Of a DNA stretch of 64,000 nt, positions 22,732-33,987 are shown piece after piece. Numbering within the stretch: position 1 is the stretch's first letter; each line of letters opens with the position of its first letter. The translations under genes were made by a program, and so were the position numbers. The stretch lies in assembly GCA_029964075.1 (NCBI GenBank), contig CM057135.1, positions 10,380,863 to 10,444,862 of the forward strand. The letters are read 5' to 3'. Source of the DNA: Patiria pectinifera (lineage: Eukaryota; Echinodermata; Asteroidea; Valvatida; Asterinidae). Under the pieces are notes generated by a model, which was not told the DNA's origin, searched no databases, and was given only the letters and a program-made list of their open reading frames with translations.

Positions 22732-22897
22732 GTGAACGGTTCACTGTTCTTATGTCTTGATGGCAATTTTGGCCTGGTCCGGAAAAGTAACTCCGGATTT
22801 AGTACCACCCCCGAAGCATAGAACCCATATGTTTGCTGACTCCAAAGATGTGGATGAGTTTGTTGGCAACCAGACAGAGGACAAAGACCCAGAACAG
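22732..22897 (+). pseudogene. KDZ transposase exon (LDGNF block)
   Basis: Acceptor TTTCTGTAG before 22732 and donor GTAAGT after 22897. The first third reads [16 protein letters not shown] and the rest, in a second frame, PPPKHRTHMFADSKDVDEFV. A single-base indel near 22795-22805 is required. The Asp in LDGNF is the expected first catalytic acid. Confidence 0.7.
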
Positions 22898-23231
22898 GTA
22901 AGTACCGGTAGCTTCATGCTTACATTTACATATTTACATATTTTGTACGGTCATATTTTAACGTTCTTGTAGTTCCTTATTTTTTTTTGTTCTTCAAGTG
23001 AAAACAAATATAGTAGGGCCTATGCATTATTTACCATATTTTTCAGCTACCCAAACTTTCATTCACCATTGAAATGCAGAAGAAATTTAAAAATGAATTT
23101 TTTTGACCATTTTTTTTTCTCAGCCTGACAAAGATATAATTCTCCACTTGTATTACAGAGGGCTCCACCCAATATTGAAATCATTGGAATGGTATCTATT
23201 GATTTGATTCAAATTTATTTCATTATTTTAG

Positions 23232-23368
23232 GACTGTAGTATATTTCAGGCTGGTGATATCTTGCGATCTGAAAACAAAGCCCGGGGTTTAAATTCAACT
23301 GGTGTGTTTGGCTGCTCTTGCCGTCATGGAATGCCCAAGTTGTTTTTGGATATGAGACATGGAGAACG
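23232..23368 (+). pseudogene. KDZ transposase exon (GCSCRHG block)
   Basis: Acceptor TTATTTTAG, donor GGTAGC. The frame is intact and carries FQAGDILRSENKARGL and CSCRHGMPKLFLDMRHGER. The C-x-C-x2-H cluster is typical of KDZ proteins. Confidence 0.75.
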
Positions 23369-23709
23369 GTAGCTATTTCAGAATTTATTTATTCATAATT
23401 ATACTGTGCACTGATTAAAAAGCACTGTTTCGTCAAGATTAATTTCATGTTTTTATTTAGTTGAAGACAAGTTTCTCTTAGCGTATAGTTGACATGGACT
23501 TGCACATTGTGAGACAAAATGGTCAGACACAATTTCAAACTTTTGCAGCTGTTGAGCTTCTGCTTGCTACAAATTCAGAATTAACTTTTCAAATATGTCT
23601 CTAGGGCCATCCACAAAATGTGCTTCCTATTTTTTCTACTCACAAATTCTAATTGTATTTTCCAATTGTGTATCATTTTATTAGATTATGTAATTTGTTA
23701 TTCCATCAG

Positions 23710-23818
23710 GATGGCATATTCTGTGTTTGTAGTAAATCTGCTCAGAGCAGGATTGAACCCCGGACTAAAACTCCATATCATATATGACATTGCCTGCAAG
23801 CTTGACAGACACCTGGAG
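23710..23818 (+). pseudogene. KDZ transposase exon (YDIACKLDRHL block)
   Basis: Acceptor TTCCATCAG, donor GTATGA. Intact frame MAYSVFVVNLLRAGLN then IIYDIACKLDRHLE; the YD in this block is a diagnostic KDZ motif and supplies a catalytic Asp. Confidence 0.8.
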
Positions 23819-24510
23819 GTATGATACAAGCGTATGGTGTAGAGGGGAGTTTGATTTCTAATCTTTGCTTAAAAGCTAAAACAAATAAATAAAACTTAAA
23901 AGAATGTCTTTTGAATTTTAATACGAGCCACATTGCAGGATTTAATGTCCATCATTATACAATTTACTAGCATGCCCTTGAACCCCTAGTATGGTGATTC
24001 GAATCCCAAGCAATTGCATTTCAAACCCCAAAACCAACAATTATTAAATCAATACTGATGCCCTTTCTAATTTACAGAGTTCATTCTGGTCAGTGTGAGA
24101 TGTAGTCTCTAATGTAGATTATGGTTAAAAGAAAGTGTAGTATTTTAGGAGGCTCAGACATAAACATGTATGCTTTAGCCAAGCATTACTTCAAAGGGTG
24201 TACGTTTTAGCTGCACTGGCGTGTATATAGCTCAAAATATAATTTAACCTTGATGAAAATTGTTTGTGTTTATACTGACTAATGTTCTTCCATGCATATA
24301 CCATTTAACGCAGAGGGAAAAAAGACTAACAAATATAGAGTTATATTCGTAAGTTGGTTACAGGCGTAAACCCCCTTAGAATTTTGGTTGCATGATTCCA
24401 AATTTTCCACAGTCCTCAGCTGAGAGTGACAAAATAATGGACATGAATTACGAAATGTGTCAACTATATAATGTATTTAATTAAAATATGTATTTAATCC
24501 TTTTTTCCAG

Positions 24511-24594
24511 AGACACTATCCAACAGACCGCTATTCAGATGTTATCTTGGGCCTTCGATTGTTCCACTCATATGGTCATAAAATGAATTGCCAG
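24511..24594 (+). pseudogene. KDZ transposase exon (FHSYGHKMNCQ block)
   Basis: Acceptor TTTTTTCCAG, donor GTATTT. The HSYGHKMNCQ motif is close to the H.YGH...CQ signature of KDZ transposases. Confidence 0.75.
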
Positions 24595-24892
24595 GTATTT
24601 TTGGACATGGGTAGAGCCCTTATAATCTCAGTTATTTGTGAGATATATCATTTTTGGATATCACATGCACACTCATGTAGATTTTCCGAGTGCTTCTTTT
24701 TTTTTTTTTATATAAAATGGGGATTTCATTCTAAAGTGAGCATATTCGTATCATATTATGTTATGTGCATTAACAACACACATGCATATTCACTCCCAGG
24801 TCCAATACAGCACAGTGTTGTCTGTTTAATGAGGGATCATTTTACTTGTTAAAGTACAAACTAAATTTGTACAAGTACCTCTTGTCTTTCAG

Positions 24893-24974
24893 GTCACGGT
24901 TTGGTCAGTAGCATGGAGAAAGCATACAACACTGTCTCAGCTTGAGCTCGATACCCTACTTGCTGAATGGGGAG
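24893..24974 (+). pseudogene. probable KDZ transposase exon
   Basis: Acceptor TCTTTCAG, donor GTAAGC, open frame VTVWSVAWRKHTTLSQLELD. Position and splice phase fit the upstream exons; motif support is weaker. Confidence 0.5.
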
Positions 24975-26293
24975 GTAAGCTCGAATCCGAAATACACATG
25001 TGCTTCTGTATGAAGAGTTAACATAAATGTATACTATGTACATGTATATGCATTTCAAACATCTGTCTGCGTGCACACCATAACTGACGTTAAAAAAAAG
25101 TCCCATTCGCCTATGTTGAATGGCATTTACCATTCAATAGTTATAGGATAATCCTTGTTGCATGGTGTGGTATTTGTATGCAAATGCATGCTGGTGTGCG
25201 CATTCAGCAATGCAAATATCACACATCATTCCCAATAGCCAGTAGCGACACAGAGTTGGGTTCAAACACTTCGTGAAGGGGTGGATTGGAAGAGAGAAAT
25301 ACATTTCCCAACAATGTTGTAAAGAAATAGAAGTTCATTAACTGTAAATCAAATGATAAGGATCCATATGTCAGTTATATAAAACAAATATTGAGTGGCT
25401 TTAAATTGTAAATGGAAGGGAATAAAATTGCTGGGTAAAATCAGGACTTGTCCATTTCGCTCGGTTTCGCCTCGTGAAAGAAAAAGAATATTTTACCTTG
25501 TGATAATATTCCTCCAATTCCACTCTGAGCCACTATTTGTATACTGTGGCGGAGTGGCCGCTGGCGGCGCTGTGCAGTGACCTAGTTTTGCGGCAGCTAT
25601 TTTGGGGGTCGCGTGATGCACAGCGCGCGCGTGATCACTGCATGATCAGCTCCTGTACAGATGTGCCAAGCGGGCTTACTTCGCGCCGTTTACGGAGTTC
25701 ACGTCTGGCTGTCTTACTGGAAGGATCTGTATGCGATAGACAGTGCTTTTAGAATAAGAATCTTTAGAATTGTTAGTACAAAACGAAGTGATTTGTGTAA
25801 GTTCAAGAGTCAGAATAAACCAATCATCAAAATCAAGAAGAACATTTCATCGTCTATTTATTGTGTGGAATAACCAAACAGAAGTTGACGTTCCCCAGAA
25901 ACCCTTACCGCTCGAGATTTACGTTACAATACTATACCATGCATGTGTCCTCAACATATTAAATACATGTAGTTTGAAACATTGCATGGTGAATTGCTTT
26001 ACTGCACTTTCCATCAAAGCTTTTTTCAGTGTTAGATAATTAGTTCAAAAATTGTATGATTTGTTTACCTGAATTTTTTTGAGATATTTCACATTGAACT
26101 GTTACATAAATAAACAGGAGCATTGTGGTGTAGCATTTTAAAAACGCTAATGCACACTAAAAACAATGTTGAAAAGATGATGACTTTGACACAGCTGTGT
26201 ACCTGATAATTGTTTTACTTTCTTGGTTTCACTCAGTAAAGCACATTATTAGTCGTGGTTGGACAGATTGATGTAGGCCCTACACACTTTTAA

Positions 26294-26605
26294 AGAGGTT
26301 GTGGAATGCTCGAAGACATTTCCGTCATTTTTCGGGTATATGAAGCCTAAGGTTTGATGAAATAAAAACGACTATTGTTTCTGTCATGAAGCTGTTTTTC
26401 AGGTCCAGTTTCGACCCGAACGTGCAACTGTGTAAAAGTCGTCGTTGCGGGCAGCAAAAAAAAACACAGTAAATCGTGGCTGGACTGGACCTGGAAAACA
26501 GTACTCATTTCATGACAGAAACAATAGTCGTTTTTATTTCATCACACCTTAGGCTACATATACCCGAAAAATGACGGAAATGTCTTCGAGCATTCCACAA
26601 TCTCT
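26294..26605. mobile_element. TTAA-flanked MITE with ~110 bp inverted repeats
   Basis: TTAA lies at both borders (26290-26293 and 26606-26609). Termini read AGAGGTTGTGGAATGCTC and its complement, and the arms extend over about 110 bp each (to the TTTCTGTCATGA block). The TTAA target is typical of piggyBac- and Kolobok-type elements. It sits in an intron of the KDZ gene. The larger element at 42843-45782 shares this left half. Confidence 0.85.
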
Positions 26606-26732
26606 TTAAGGTTGTCATTTACACCTTTTTGTAAGACAGCAAGTTTTCAAATTGTACACCTTTCTTGCTTTTTTTTTGTCACTGTATTGAAAATCATGCT
26701 GCTTCATTTTGTGTTATTTTCCCATGCTGCAG

Positions 26733-26795
26733 TCAAGGAAGCACAGGCAGCAGACAGGTTTCATGCTGAACAGAAGCCATCAAATAAAAAGCAAA
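26733..26795 (+). pseudogene. probable KDZ transposase exon (late)
   Basis: Acceptor CATGCTGCAG, donor GTACGT, frame VKEAQAADRFHAEQKPSNKK. It is short and charged, supported mainly by splice signals and position. Confidence 0.4.
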
Positions 26796-27230
26796 GTACG
26801 TATTGACTAACAGACAAACTGTATTCATATGTACTAGTCAAAATACTTTTTGAAATATCTGATTGCATATTAAGCAGTCAGTAAATCAGTTTGTATATAA
26901 ATTCCTTTACAAACAAGCATTTGAGATCAAGGTTGTTAGAAGATATATAGGGATGAAGGCTTTCTGACTGCACTTGAAAACAAATGAAGTGACTGTTGGA
27001 AGTTTTTGTAATTTGATTATGTGTATACACCCATCTTTTGGTTGAAGAAAAGAAATAATTAGGCTTCATGCTTCATACTTAGGGAGGACCCATCTCATTT
27101 AATGTCCTGGACAATCTTCCAGCAACTGGTTGTAAATATTCTATTCTGTATTTGTTTTTGTGTTATACATATTGCATGGAGACTTCATTAGCTGCTGCTA
27201 TATTTGCAAAACTGTTTATATCATTTGCAG

Positions 27231-27267
27231 GAACATTGTAGGAAAGTTGTTGAGAATCATGTCATAT
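27231..27267 (+). pseudogene. KDZ transposase exon fragment cut by the gypsy LTR
   Basis: Acceptor TCATTTGCAG and an open frame EHCRKVVENHV before the LTR begins at 27268. The continuation is not recognisable beyond the element's other end (36138 onward). Confidence 0.4.
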
Positions 27268-28186
27268 TGTGGCGGATTGCTCCCGAACCCAGTTACTTCC
27301 TCGGACCGGAGACTGACGAGCAGCCTCAAAGCTAAGGGATGCAAGTTCGTTTTGGTGGAAATATACCGCCTAAGGAATTGATTGGCTAACTCTGCTCAAT
27401 AAGTCAAATAAACACAACAGGACACCTGATTTCGGACCACAATGATTTAAATCTGGTTTATTGAATCAACAATTGCCTTATGAATGATTGATAATTAAAT
27501 GACTTGATTAAACCTCTTGGACTTGGGGAAACCTTTTATTATTAATTAAATTTGCTGTATGGCTTACTACCCGATGTGCAAGGCTGACTACCTCGCTGTT
27601 TGGCTTACTACAAGGCTTACAAACTACAACAGTCGTTAAGTTTATTATAGAGGTTCTGAGGTAACAACTTAAGCTGCAGACGATCAACGTGGCTTACAAT
27701 AGCTGCTGGGGTCGCTAGTCAGCCACACAGGGAACACAGCCGTATGAAAGCAAGGTCAGAACACGTTCACCGCCATTCACCGTAAAGGTGTACACCACAG
27801 CAGGAACACCGACACCTCTCCCGATACTTGGCACGCTCAACCACCTTGGCTGATGCTACTCCCAACGCACGGCTTACTTATGTTCTCCGCTACAACGGGG
27901 AACTAAACGCTACCGGGCTAAGTGCACGCAGCTCGCCGGCAACAATCTAGCGATCTCGGCTCCCTAGTAAGCGCTACCCACGGCACAAAGCCGATCCTAG
28001 TAAACCACACACAAACCACAAACTCTACAAAGTTCGCGCTTACCTCTCACTGTTGTCTCCTCGACCGCCATGAACGCACTGCCCGTCTTACCACGTGTGT
28101 ACGACTCCACAGCACAATGCTGGGCGACGCGCAGCCAATCACATCTCTGCGCGCAGTCACGCACACTAATGCTCAACCCCGTGACA
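27268..28186 (-). repeat. Ty3/gypsy 3' LTR (919 bp)
   Basis: Plus-strand reading starts TGTGGCGGATTGCTCC and ends CACCCCGTGACA-like. It is nearly identical to 35270-36137, with an extra ~30 bp near 27465-27495 and an extra ~18 bp near 28100 absent from the other LTR. High identity indicates a fairly recent insertion. Confidence 0.92.
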
Positions 28187-28866
28187 TTGCTCACTGGGGG
28201 GAAATCCCTAAATTGTGCTAGTCTCCACACCAGCCTACATGTTTAGAACACTTTCGCCACACAGGACCGGGCAAAGCCTGGAACGTCCTCGTTTAGAAAA
28301 GCTTAACAAAAAAAATAAAGAAAGTGTCTCTAATACCTAACTGTTTCAATACAGTTCAATGTAAAACATAAGGTTTAACCTTTCCTTTATAATACAATAC
28401 AAAACATAAGGGTCTTAACTTTTCCTGTATACATCAATAAGAAAGTTAAGGGGGGGGGGCTGATGTTGAAACTCATTAAATATGCACAGCATCTTGTACA
28501 TAGAAAAAGGCGACTTTACTTCAAGTCTAAATTTATACAATCAAAATACACTTAGTGTTACTGATGTGGACTTACACATATACACTGCTTTTTTTTTCCT
28601 CTATAAAATACACACTTCTTGAAAAATAGAAAAACCTTTTTTATACAAAAATAACGTTTTTTCAACCTTTTAACAATTATTAAGTGGTTTCTATAACAAT
28701 GAAAAACAAGTATAAATAGGAAGAACAAGTATTAATATGAAAGAACAAGTATAAATATGAAAGAACAAGTATAAATATGAAAGAACAAAATCACCCTGCA
28801 AATCAAGTCAACAATAAAACATAATCGAATGATTAAACTTAGCACACTTAGAACACAGCTGCTGCC
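28187..28866. other. gypsy 3' untranslated region with tandem ~20 bp repeat
   Basis: No coding frame. Between about 28706 and 28792, four to five units of aagaacaagtataaatatga lie in tandem. A poly-G run occurs near 28451. A clear polypurine tract next to the LTR is not evident. Confidence 0.5.
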
Positions 28867-29658
28867 CTAGTTGCTGACCGGACTTTCCCACACTGCGTCG
28901 ATCTTCGCCTGGAAAGTTCGCCGTTTTTCTTCCTGTCTAACCATCCTGGCTCCGACCCATACCTCTCGGACAATGTGCTCTTTGATTGTAGCAAGCCTTC
29001 TTTTCAGCTTCGGCCGCCTGGTTGACGATTCTTCAGGTTGTCCGTCGGACATCTCCTCTAGTGATGGCATTGAGGATGCTGTTGACGCGACCGGTGATAC
29101 TGACGGGTGTCCTCCCATGAACATCGACCGGGGCTTTCCAGTCAAGGGACGGACTGGTGCCTGCTGCACTGGTGGAACTGGTGCCTGCTTCACTGGTGGA
29201 ACTGGTGGAGGAGTCGCTGCTCGAGGGGACCCGCTCCTCACTAGGGGTGAGTTTGGACAAGGGGATAGCGACAGCGCATCTGGATCTACTGCTGTGCTTT
29301 CCTGACCCTCCACAGGAAGTGCTGGTACGGCTGGAGCTTCGGTGGGCCCTGTCTGGCTCCACCCTGCGCTATCTAGCGCTCTGGTTTCGGTGTGAGGTAT
29401 ATCTGGCCGTTCTACCTCTGGCCGGATGGAATCGCATTCCTGCACCCAACTTGGGTGAAATCCTCCGTAGTGACGTCTCATGGTGTCGCTACGTGTTGAC
29501 CTGTAAGCGCATCTCCGGCAGTAGAGATACATCACTGGACCGTGTGACTCATGGACATGTCTTCACAAGCTTTGACGTTGCCAATACCAATTCAGGCACA
29601 TTGTGCATCTGAACTTTCTTGGCTTCTTCTGTCGCTTCTGGGCTTCGTTCTTTTTCAT
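28867..29658 (-). pseudogene. C2H2 zinc-finger ORF downstream of gypsy integrase
   Basis: Starting at the ATG at 29658 (MKKNEAQKRQKKPRKF), two C2H2-like fingers follow: C-T-M-C with the His pair RHVHESH, then CRRCAYRSTRSDTMRRHYGGFH. A long Pro/Ser/Val-rich linker with PPVPPVKQAPVPPVQQAPV and a basic C-terminal helix (RRLATIKEHIVREVW) complete it. One in-frame TGA at 29563-29565 sits inside the first finger. The ORF begins about 80 bp after the integrase stop, on the same strand and within the LTRs, so it belongs to the element. Nucleic-acid binding is inferred. An env-like role is unlikely: no signal peptide or membrane span. Confidence 0.65.
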
Positions 29659-29739
29659 CTTAGATCTGATGGAAAAACAAACCAAAACGACATGGTTAAA
29701 ATCCATCTACACACTGGCTACATCAACTAGCAATTAGGC

Positions 29740-31119
29740 CTACTCTACATAACGAAGGGGAAGTCGCCTATTACGCCTTGGGTTGCGCCTTGGCATTTGT
29801 CCCTCGTCTTCCCAATTTGACCTTGGCTCTTCCTCTGGAGCCTCTATCAGCTCTTCTGCTGCAGTTTCTTCTGCTGCAGTTTCTTCTGCTGCAGTTTCTT
29901 CTGCTGCAGTTTCTTCTGCTTGAACCCCCTCACTAAGGTTCTGCCCCTTAATCTTGTACTCCCAGGGTACAAGGGGTTCACCCATGTATGGTTTCAGCCT
30001 ATTGCTGTGCACCACACGCGGCTTGCTTCCTGGTCGCAACTGGATGCGAAATGTCACATCTGATAAGCGGCTAACGATTAGCCATGGCCCCTCCCACAAC
30101 TTGGGGGACACGCCCTTCTTTCTCGCTGGATTGAAGAGCCAAACGAATTGACCTTCTTTGAAACCTCTATGAGCCGCCCGGCGGTCATAGTTTCGCTTCT
30201 GTCTCTGGGCATTCTTCCCGAGACACTCATGGGCCCTCTGGTGTGCAGCCTGCATATTCTTACGCAAATTCTCTGCAAAGTCTAGCCCATGGTTGTCATC
30301 TTCGACCTCTTGACACTCTGTCAGTAAGTCAATCGGCAAACTGACTTCTCTGCCTAGCATCATCATATTTGGTGATTCACCCGTAGAATCTAGGGGTGTA
30401 CACCGATATGCGAATGTGGCATACGGGAGGAACTCATCCCAGTCCCGTTGTCGTCTCTTGGGATCAATCAACACCGAAACGATGTTCACAAGCGTTTTGT
30501 TAAAACGCTCGACCAACCCGTCAGACTTCGGATTGTAGGCGGTGGTACGAGTCTTAGTGATGCCTAAGATCCGCAACACCTCGCCAAAAACCTCCGACTC
30601 AAAGTTACTGCCTTGGTCCGAGTGCAGTTCCTGAGGAACCCCAAACCTGCAGATAAACTCGTTAACCAACTTGAGGGCAACTGTAGTAGCGGTGGCATCC
30701 GGAAGCGGATAGGCCTCCATCCATTTTGTACAGTAGTCAGCGACTACAAAGATCCACCGATTCCCACTATCGCTCTTGGGCAGTGGCCCGAGCAAATCGA
30801 ATGCCACCCTCTCCATGGGCACACCAACCCTATATTGCTGTAAGGGTGCCTTACCCTTCTTGGCTGGCGATTTCCGCCTAGGACACATGTCACAACTACG
30901 AATAAACGACCTGATATCGGCCGCTACGCCTGGCCAGTAGTACCTCAGCCTCACCTTGGCCTCGGTCCTTCTAACCCCAAGGTGGCCGCTGAGCAGCCCT
31001 CCATGCAGCTCTGACAAGACTTCTTTCCCATGGGCTACTGGCAGCACCAACCGCCATCGTCCCACCTTTCCATCTTCGGACTCCCATCTCCGATAGAGAA
31101 GTCCGTTTCTCACAACCAA
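29740..31119 (-). pseudogene. gypsy integrase
   Basis: The HHCC zinc region (ELHGGLLSGHLGVRR ... CDMCPRRK) is followed by the catalytic core: Asp in VAFDLLGPLP, Asp in LHSDQGSNFES, Glu in GLVERFNKTL. The C-terminal domain includes the GPY/F-like KLWEGPWLIVSRLSDV. A tail of AAEET repeats encoded by 15 bp units (29848-29922) precedes a basic end. All key residues are present. It is joined in frame to the RNase H region but for a TGA at 31126-31128. It would integrate the element's cDNA. The first Met at 31119 is not a real start, because this is part of a polyprotein. Confidence 0.92.
29848..29922. repeat. 15-bp tandem repeat in the integrase tail
   Basis: Five near-identical units of cttctgctgcagttt encode Ala-Ala-Glu-Glu-Thr repeats on the minus strand. 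Confidence 0.9.
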
Positions 31120-31125
31120 CTGGTC

Positions 31126-32586
31126 TCATAAAGACCAAAGTGTCTTACTACCTGCTTGGGTGTGGGACACTTCCTGCCAAGCTGGGCGACTGTCACAACT
31201 CTCTTTGGCTCTGATGAGCCAACCCATGCAATTGTCGGCCAACTGGGCCTCCCTCAACACTTCATTTGTCAAAGTCGGCTGAGCCTCTATGCCCCTAGCC
31301 AGTGCCTCCTCTGGTGTGGCCTGGCTCCCGGAATCCTCATTGACCTCAGTTTTCTCAGCAGTGTCCTCACTTAGGCCACACTGCCTACAGGGCCGTCGAG
31401 ACAGCCCATCAGCATTACCGTGTTTCTTCCCCGGCCTATGCTGAATCTCTACGTCGTACGCAGAAATAATCTGGATCCATCGTGCCACCTGACCTTCGGG
31501 GTTCTTAAAGTTGAGCAACCACCGAAGTGCGGCATGGTCGGTCCTCAACGTCACTTTTCGGCCATACAAATACTGCCGAAAGTGCTTAATGTACACGACA
31601 ACTGCCAACAACTCTCGTCGTGTCACGCAATAATTGCGTTCAGCCTTGCTCAGCTTACGGCTAGCGTAAGCTAGGACTTTTTCCTCTCCATCTTGTGCTA
31701 GGGACAAGACCCCACCTATGCCGTCTCCACTGACATCTGTGTCCAAGAGAAAATCGCCCTCCGGAATTGGATAGGACAATATCGGGGCAGACTGGAGCTT
31801 AGCCTTAAGCTCATCGAATGCCACCTGGCACGCCTCGCTCCAAACAAACTCCCTCGCCTTCTCTGTAACGGCGTGGAGCGAACTCGCAGTTTCTGCGAAA
31901 CCTTTGATGTACTTCCTGTAATAGGATGTGAGGCCCAAGAAACTTCTCACATCCCTGACACATCGAGGGACTGGCCAATCAGCAACGGCTTGGACCTTCT
32001 TGGAGTCTGTTGCCACCCCGTCTGCTGAGACAATATGGCCCAAATAACTCACTAACCGTTGAAATAAATGGCATTTGCTGGGCTTCAACTTGAGCCCAGC
32101 ATCTCTCAACCTACCCAACACTATCCGGAGACGCTCTTGGGTCTCCTCAACCGTTCGACCAAACACAATGATATCGTCTTGGTAAATCAATAAGATTTCC
32201 CACTGCAGGCCCCTCATGACCTGCTCCATAAGGCGCTCAAACGTTGCTGGGGCGTTGCATAACCCAAAGGGCATGCACTTCCAGCGGAAGAGACCATTCC
32301 TCACTACAAAGGATGACTTCTGGCTGGCGTCTTCATCGAGAGCTACCTGCCAGTACCCTGACGCTAAATCTAAGGTACAGAACCATTTCGCCCCATGCAA
32401 CGCATCAAATGTCTCATCAATGCGTGGCACTGGGTAAGCGTCCTTGATGGTGACACCGTTAAGCTTCCGGTAGTCTACACAGAACCGCTTTGTCCCATCT
32501 TTCTTACCAACCAGGACAACGTTTGCAGCCCAGGGGCTATCAGAAGGCTCTATGATGCCTCTCTCCTGGAGGTCAACAACTTGCCT
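31126..32586 (-). pseudogene. gypsy reverse transcriptase and RNase H
   Basis: The frame is open from about 32586 (the first Met, 32430, is internal). RT motifs are FCVDYRKLN before that Met, then FCTLDLASGYWQV (first Asp), FGLCNAPATFERLM, the LIYQDDIIVFG active site, and LGHIVSADGV. RNase H has LDTDVSGDGIGGVL, REKEL-like RRELLAVVV and LRTDHAALRWL. The connection domain and NADGLSRRP motif follow. An in-frame TAG at 32587-32589 separates it from the protease side, and a TGA at 31126-31128 from integrase. The catalytic residues are intact. It would make cDNA in the particle. Confidence 0.92.
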
Positions 32587-33327
32587 CTAAATCTCCTCCT
32601 GGTAACTATATGGGTGACGCCTTGGCCGTTCCTTTACCGGCCTTGCATCTCCGGTATTGATGTGGTGTCGAACCACATCAGTCCGGCCAATGTCAAACTC
32701 ACCCCTCGAAAAGACATCTTGATATTCTCTCAAACACCCTTGGACCAACCCATGGTGTTCTACGTCAACGTTGGCTTTACACCGTTCGAATAAATCGACT
32801 AAGTGTTCGGGTATCTCAGGCTCTGCGGAACAAGTAGCCACTTTGCCTACCTGAATTGCACTCGACTCGACCGCGGAGATAACTCCTGCGGTTGTCCCCT
32901 TTCTAGCTGTCCTGGTCTCACGACCAGGATTGAAAACTCTCAGCGGAACGTACTCAGTCCCTGCTTCTACCAATGCTCGCCCTAGCGCTAAGCCTTTCGT
33001 GGCTAACTCGCCTCCTCCCTCAAGAGGTTCAACAATTGCTGGCCCAACCAGCCTGTGACATTTCTCAGCCACTACTCCAGGCACGACAGCTTCGTGACCA
33101 GACGGTATCTCTGTGGTCTCTGCAACCAACACTCTACCGATGAACGGTTCACCTCCACCATCGGTACATTGGATGTTCTCACTGTTGAGCATCCACCTCT
33201 TGCTTAGGAAGTCCAAGTTCCCACCTGTAGTCAACAAAAAATCCAAACCTAAGATGCCAGCGCATCTTATCTCTGCAAAAACTGCCTTCACCGGGGAAAT
33301 AGTACGACCAATCTGAATGTCCACTCA
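32587..33327 (-). pseudogene. gypsy protease C-terminus and linker
   Basis: In the same frame as its neighbours, this part begins after a TGA at 33325-33327. It contains CAGILGLDFLL, the usual G-x-DFL end of retroelement aspartic proteases. A variable linker follows, leading into RRHPYSYQEEI just before the RT, where it hits TAG at 32587. No separate enzyme is encoded; this is a polyprotein section. Confidence 0.8.
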
Positions 33328-33987
33328 TGCCGCTCCCAGCACTTCCAGTGGTTTACCATCAACCTGCTGGACGCTAACTTCATGTGCAAGCAAGGCAGGC
33401 CTTTGCTCTTTTGGCATCTGGTAGTAGATCCTACTACTAATCAATGTATCAGTCGACCCAGTGTCTACTAAAAATCTGCATTTTGTCTTCCTGACAATTC
33501 CTTCAACAAATAAGCCATGCTTTGGGCTCTTGACCACACTTGGGGTCACAATAAATCTCTTGTCGCAGCTTGTCGCCTGCGAACCATTTTCCCCACCAAG
33601 CTTGGGGTGCTTTACTGTTGAGGACCCTTCGGAGTCTCCAGCCTGCCCGCGGGTCCTCCGTTTGGCTGGTCTCCGTTTCCCTGCTGGAACTTCGTTTCCT
33701 TGGGTGGCTTCTTGCAACTTCTGGCAAAATGGCCTTTCCCACCACAATTGAAACATGTCAACAATTTGGGATCCTTTGGAGATACCTGCATCCCCCGGGG
33801 CACTTCCCCTTCTACCTAAATCTGACAATCTGGCCAAGATGGCATCCAACTTTTGGCCCTGTTCACTGAGTTCAGATTGTAACTTGCCAACTTCCGACTC
33901 GACTTTACCAAAAGCCTCAGACTGTTCACCCACGGTGACTTCGAGTTTCCCAACTCGGTCATCGGTTGCTGAATCGAGAGCTCTGAC
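33328..33987 (-). pseudogene. gypsy gag zinc knuckle and protease active site
   Basis: The frame carries the protease active site FLVDTGSTDTLIS near 33440. Upstream, a CCHC knuckle (CFNCGGKGHFARSC, about 33728-33770) lies in a different frame (33612-33803), so a pair of compensating small indels near 33790 and 33630 is implied. A coiled-coil-like stretch (KVESEVGKLQSELSEQGQKL) precedes it. The knuckle would bind element RNA and the protease would cut the polyprotein. The upstream link to gag is broken by TAA at 33988-33990. Confidence 0.8.

Larger units (their letters stand above)
22732..27267 (+). pseudogene. KDZ-type (Kyakuja-Dileera-Zisupton) DNA transposase gene, spliced, 3' end cut off
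   Basis: Exons with GT-AG borders: 22732-22897, 23232-23368, 23710-23818, 24511-24594, 24893-24974, 26733-26795 and a start at 27231. Signature pieces in order are [10 protein letters not shown] (first catalytic region), PPKHRTHMFAD, GVFGCSCRHGMP (Cys/His cluster), the hallmark IIYDIACKLDRHLE, RHYPTDRYSDVILG and FHSYGHKMNCQ. These are characteristic of KDZ transposases, an RNase H-fold family with inserted zinc elements. Exon 1 contains a one-base shift between the SNSG and PPPKH segments. The last exon is interrupted after about 37 bp by the gypsy LTR at 27268. An intron carries a 312 bp MITE. Terminal repeats of the KDZ element were not identified. Confidence 0.75.
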
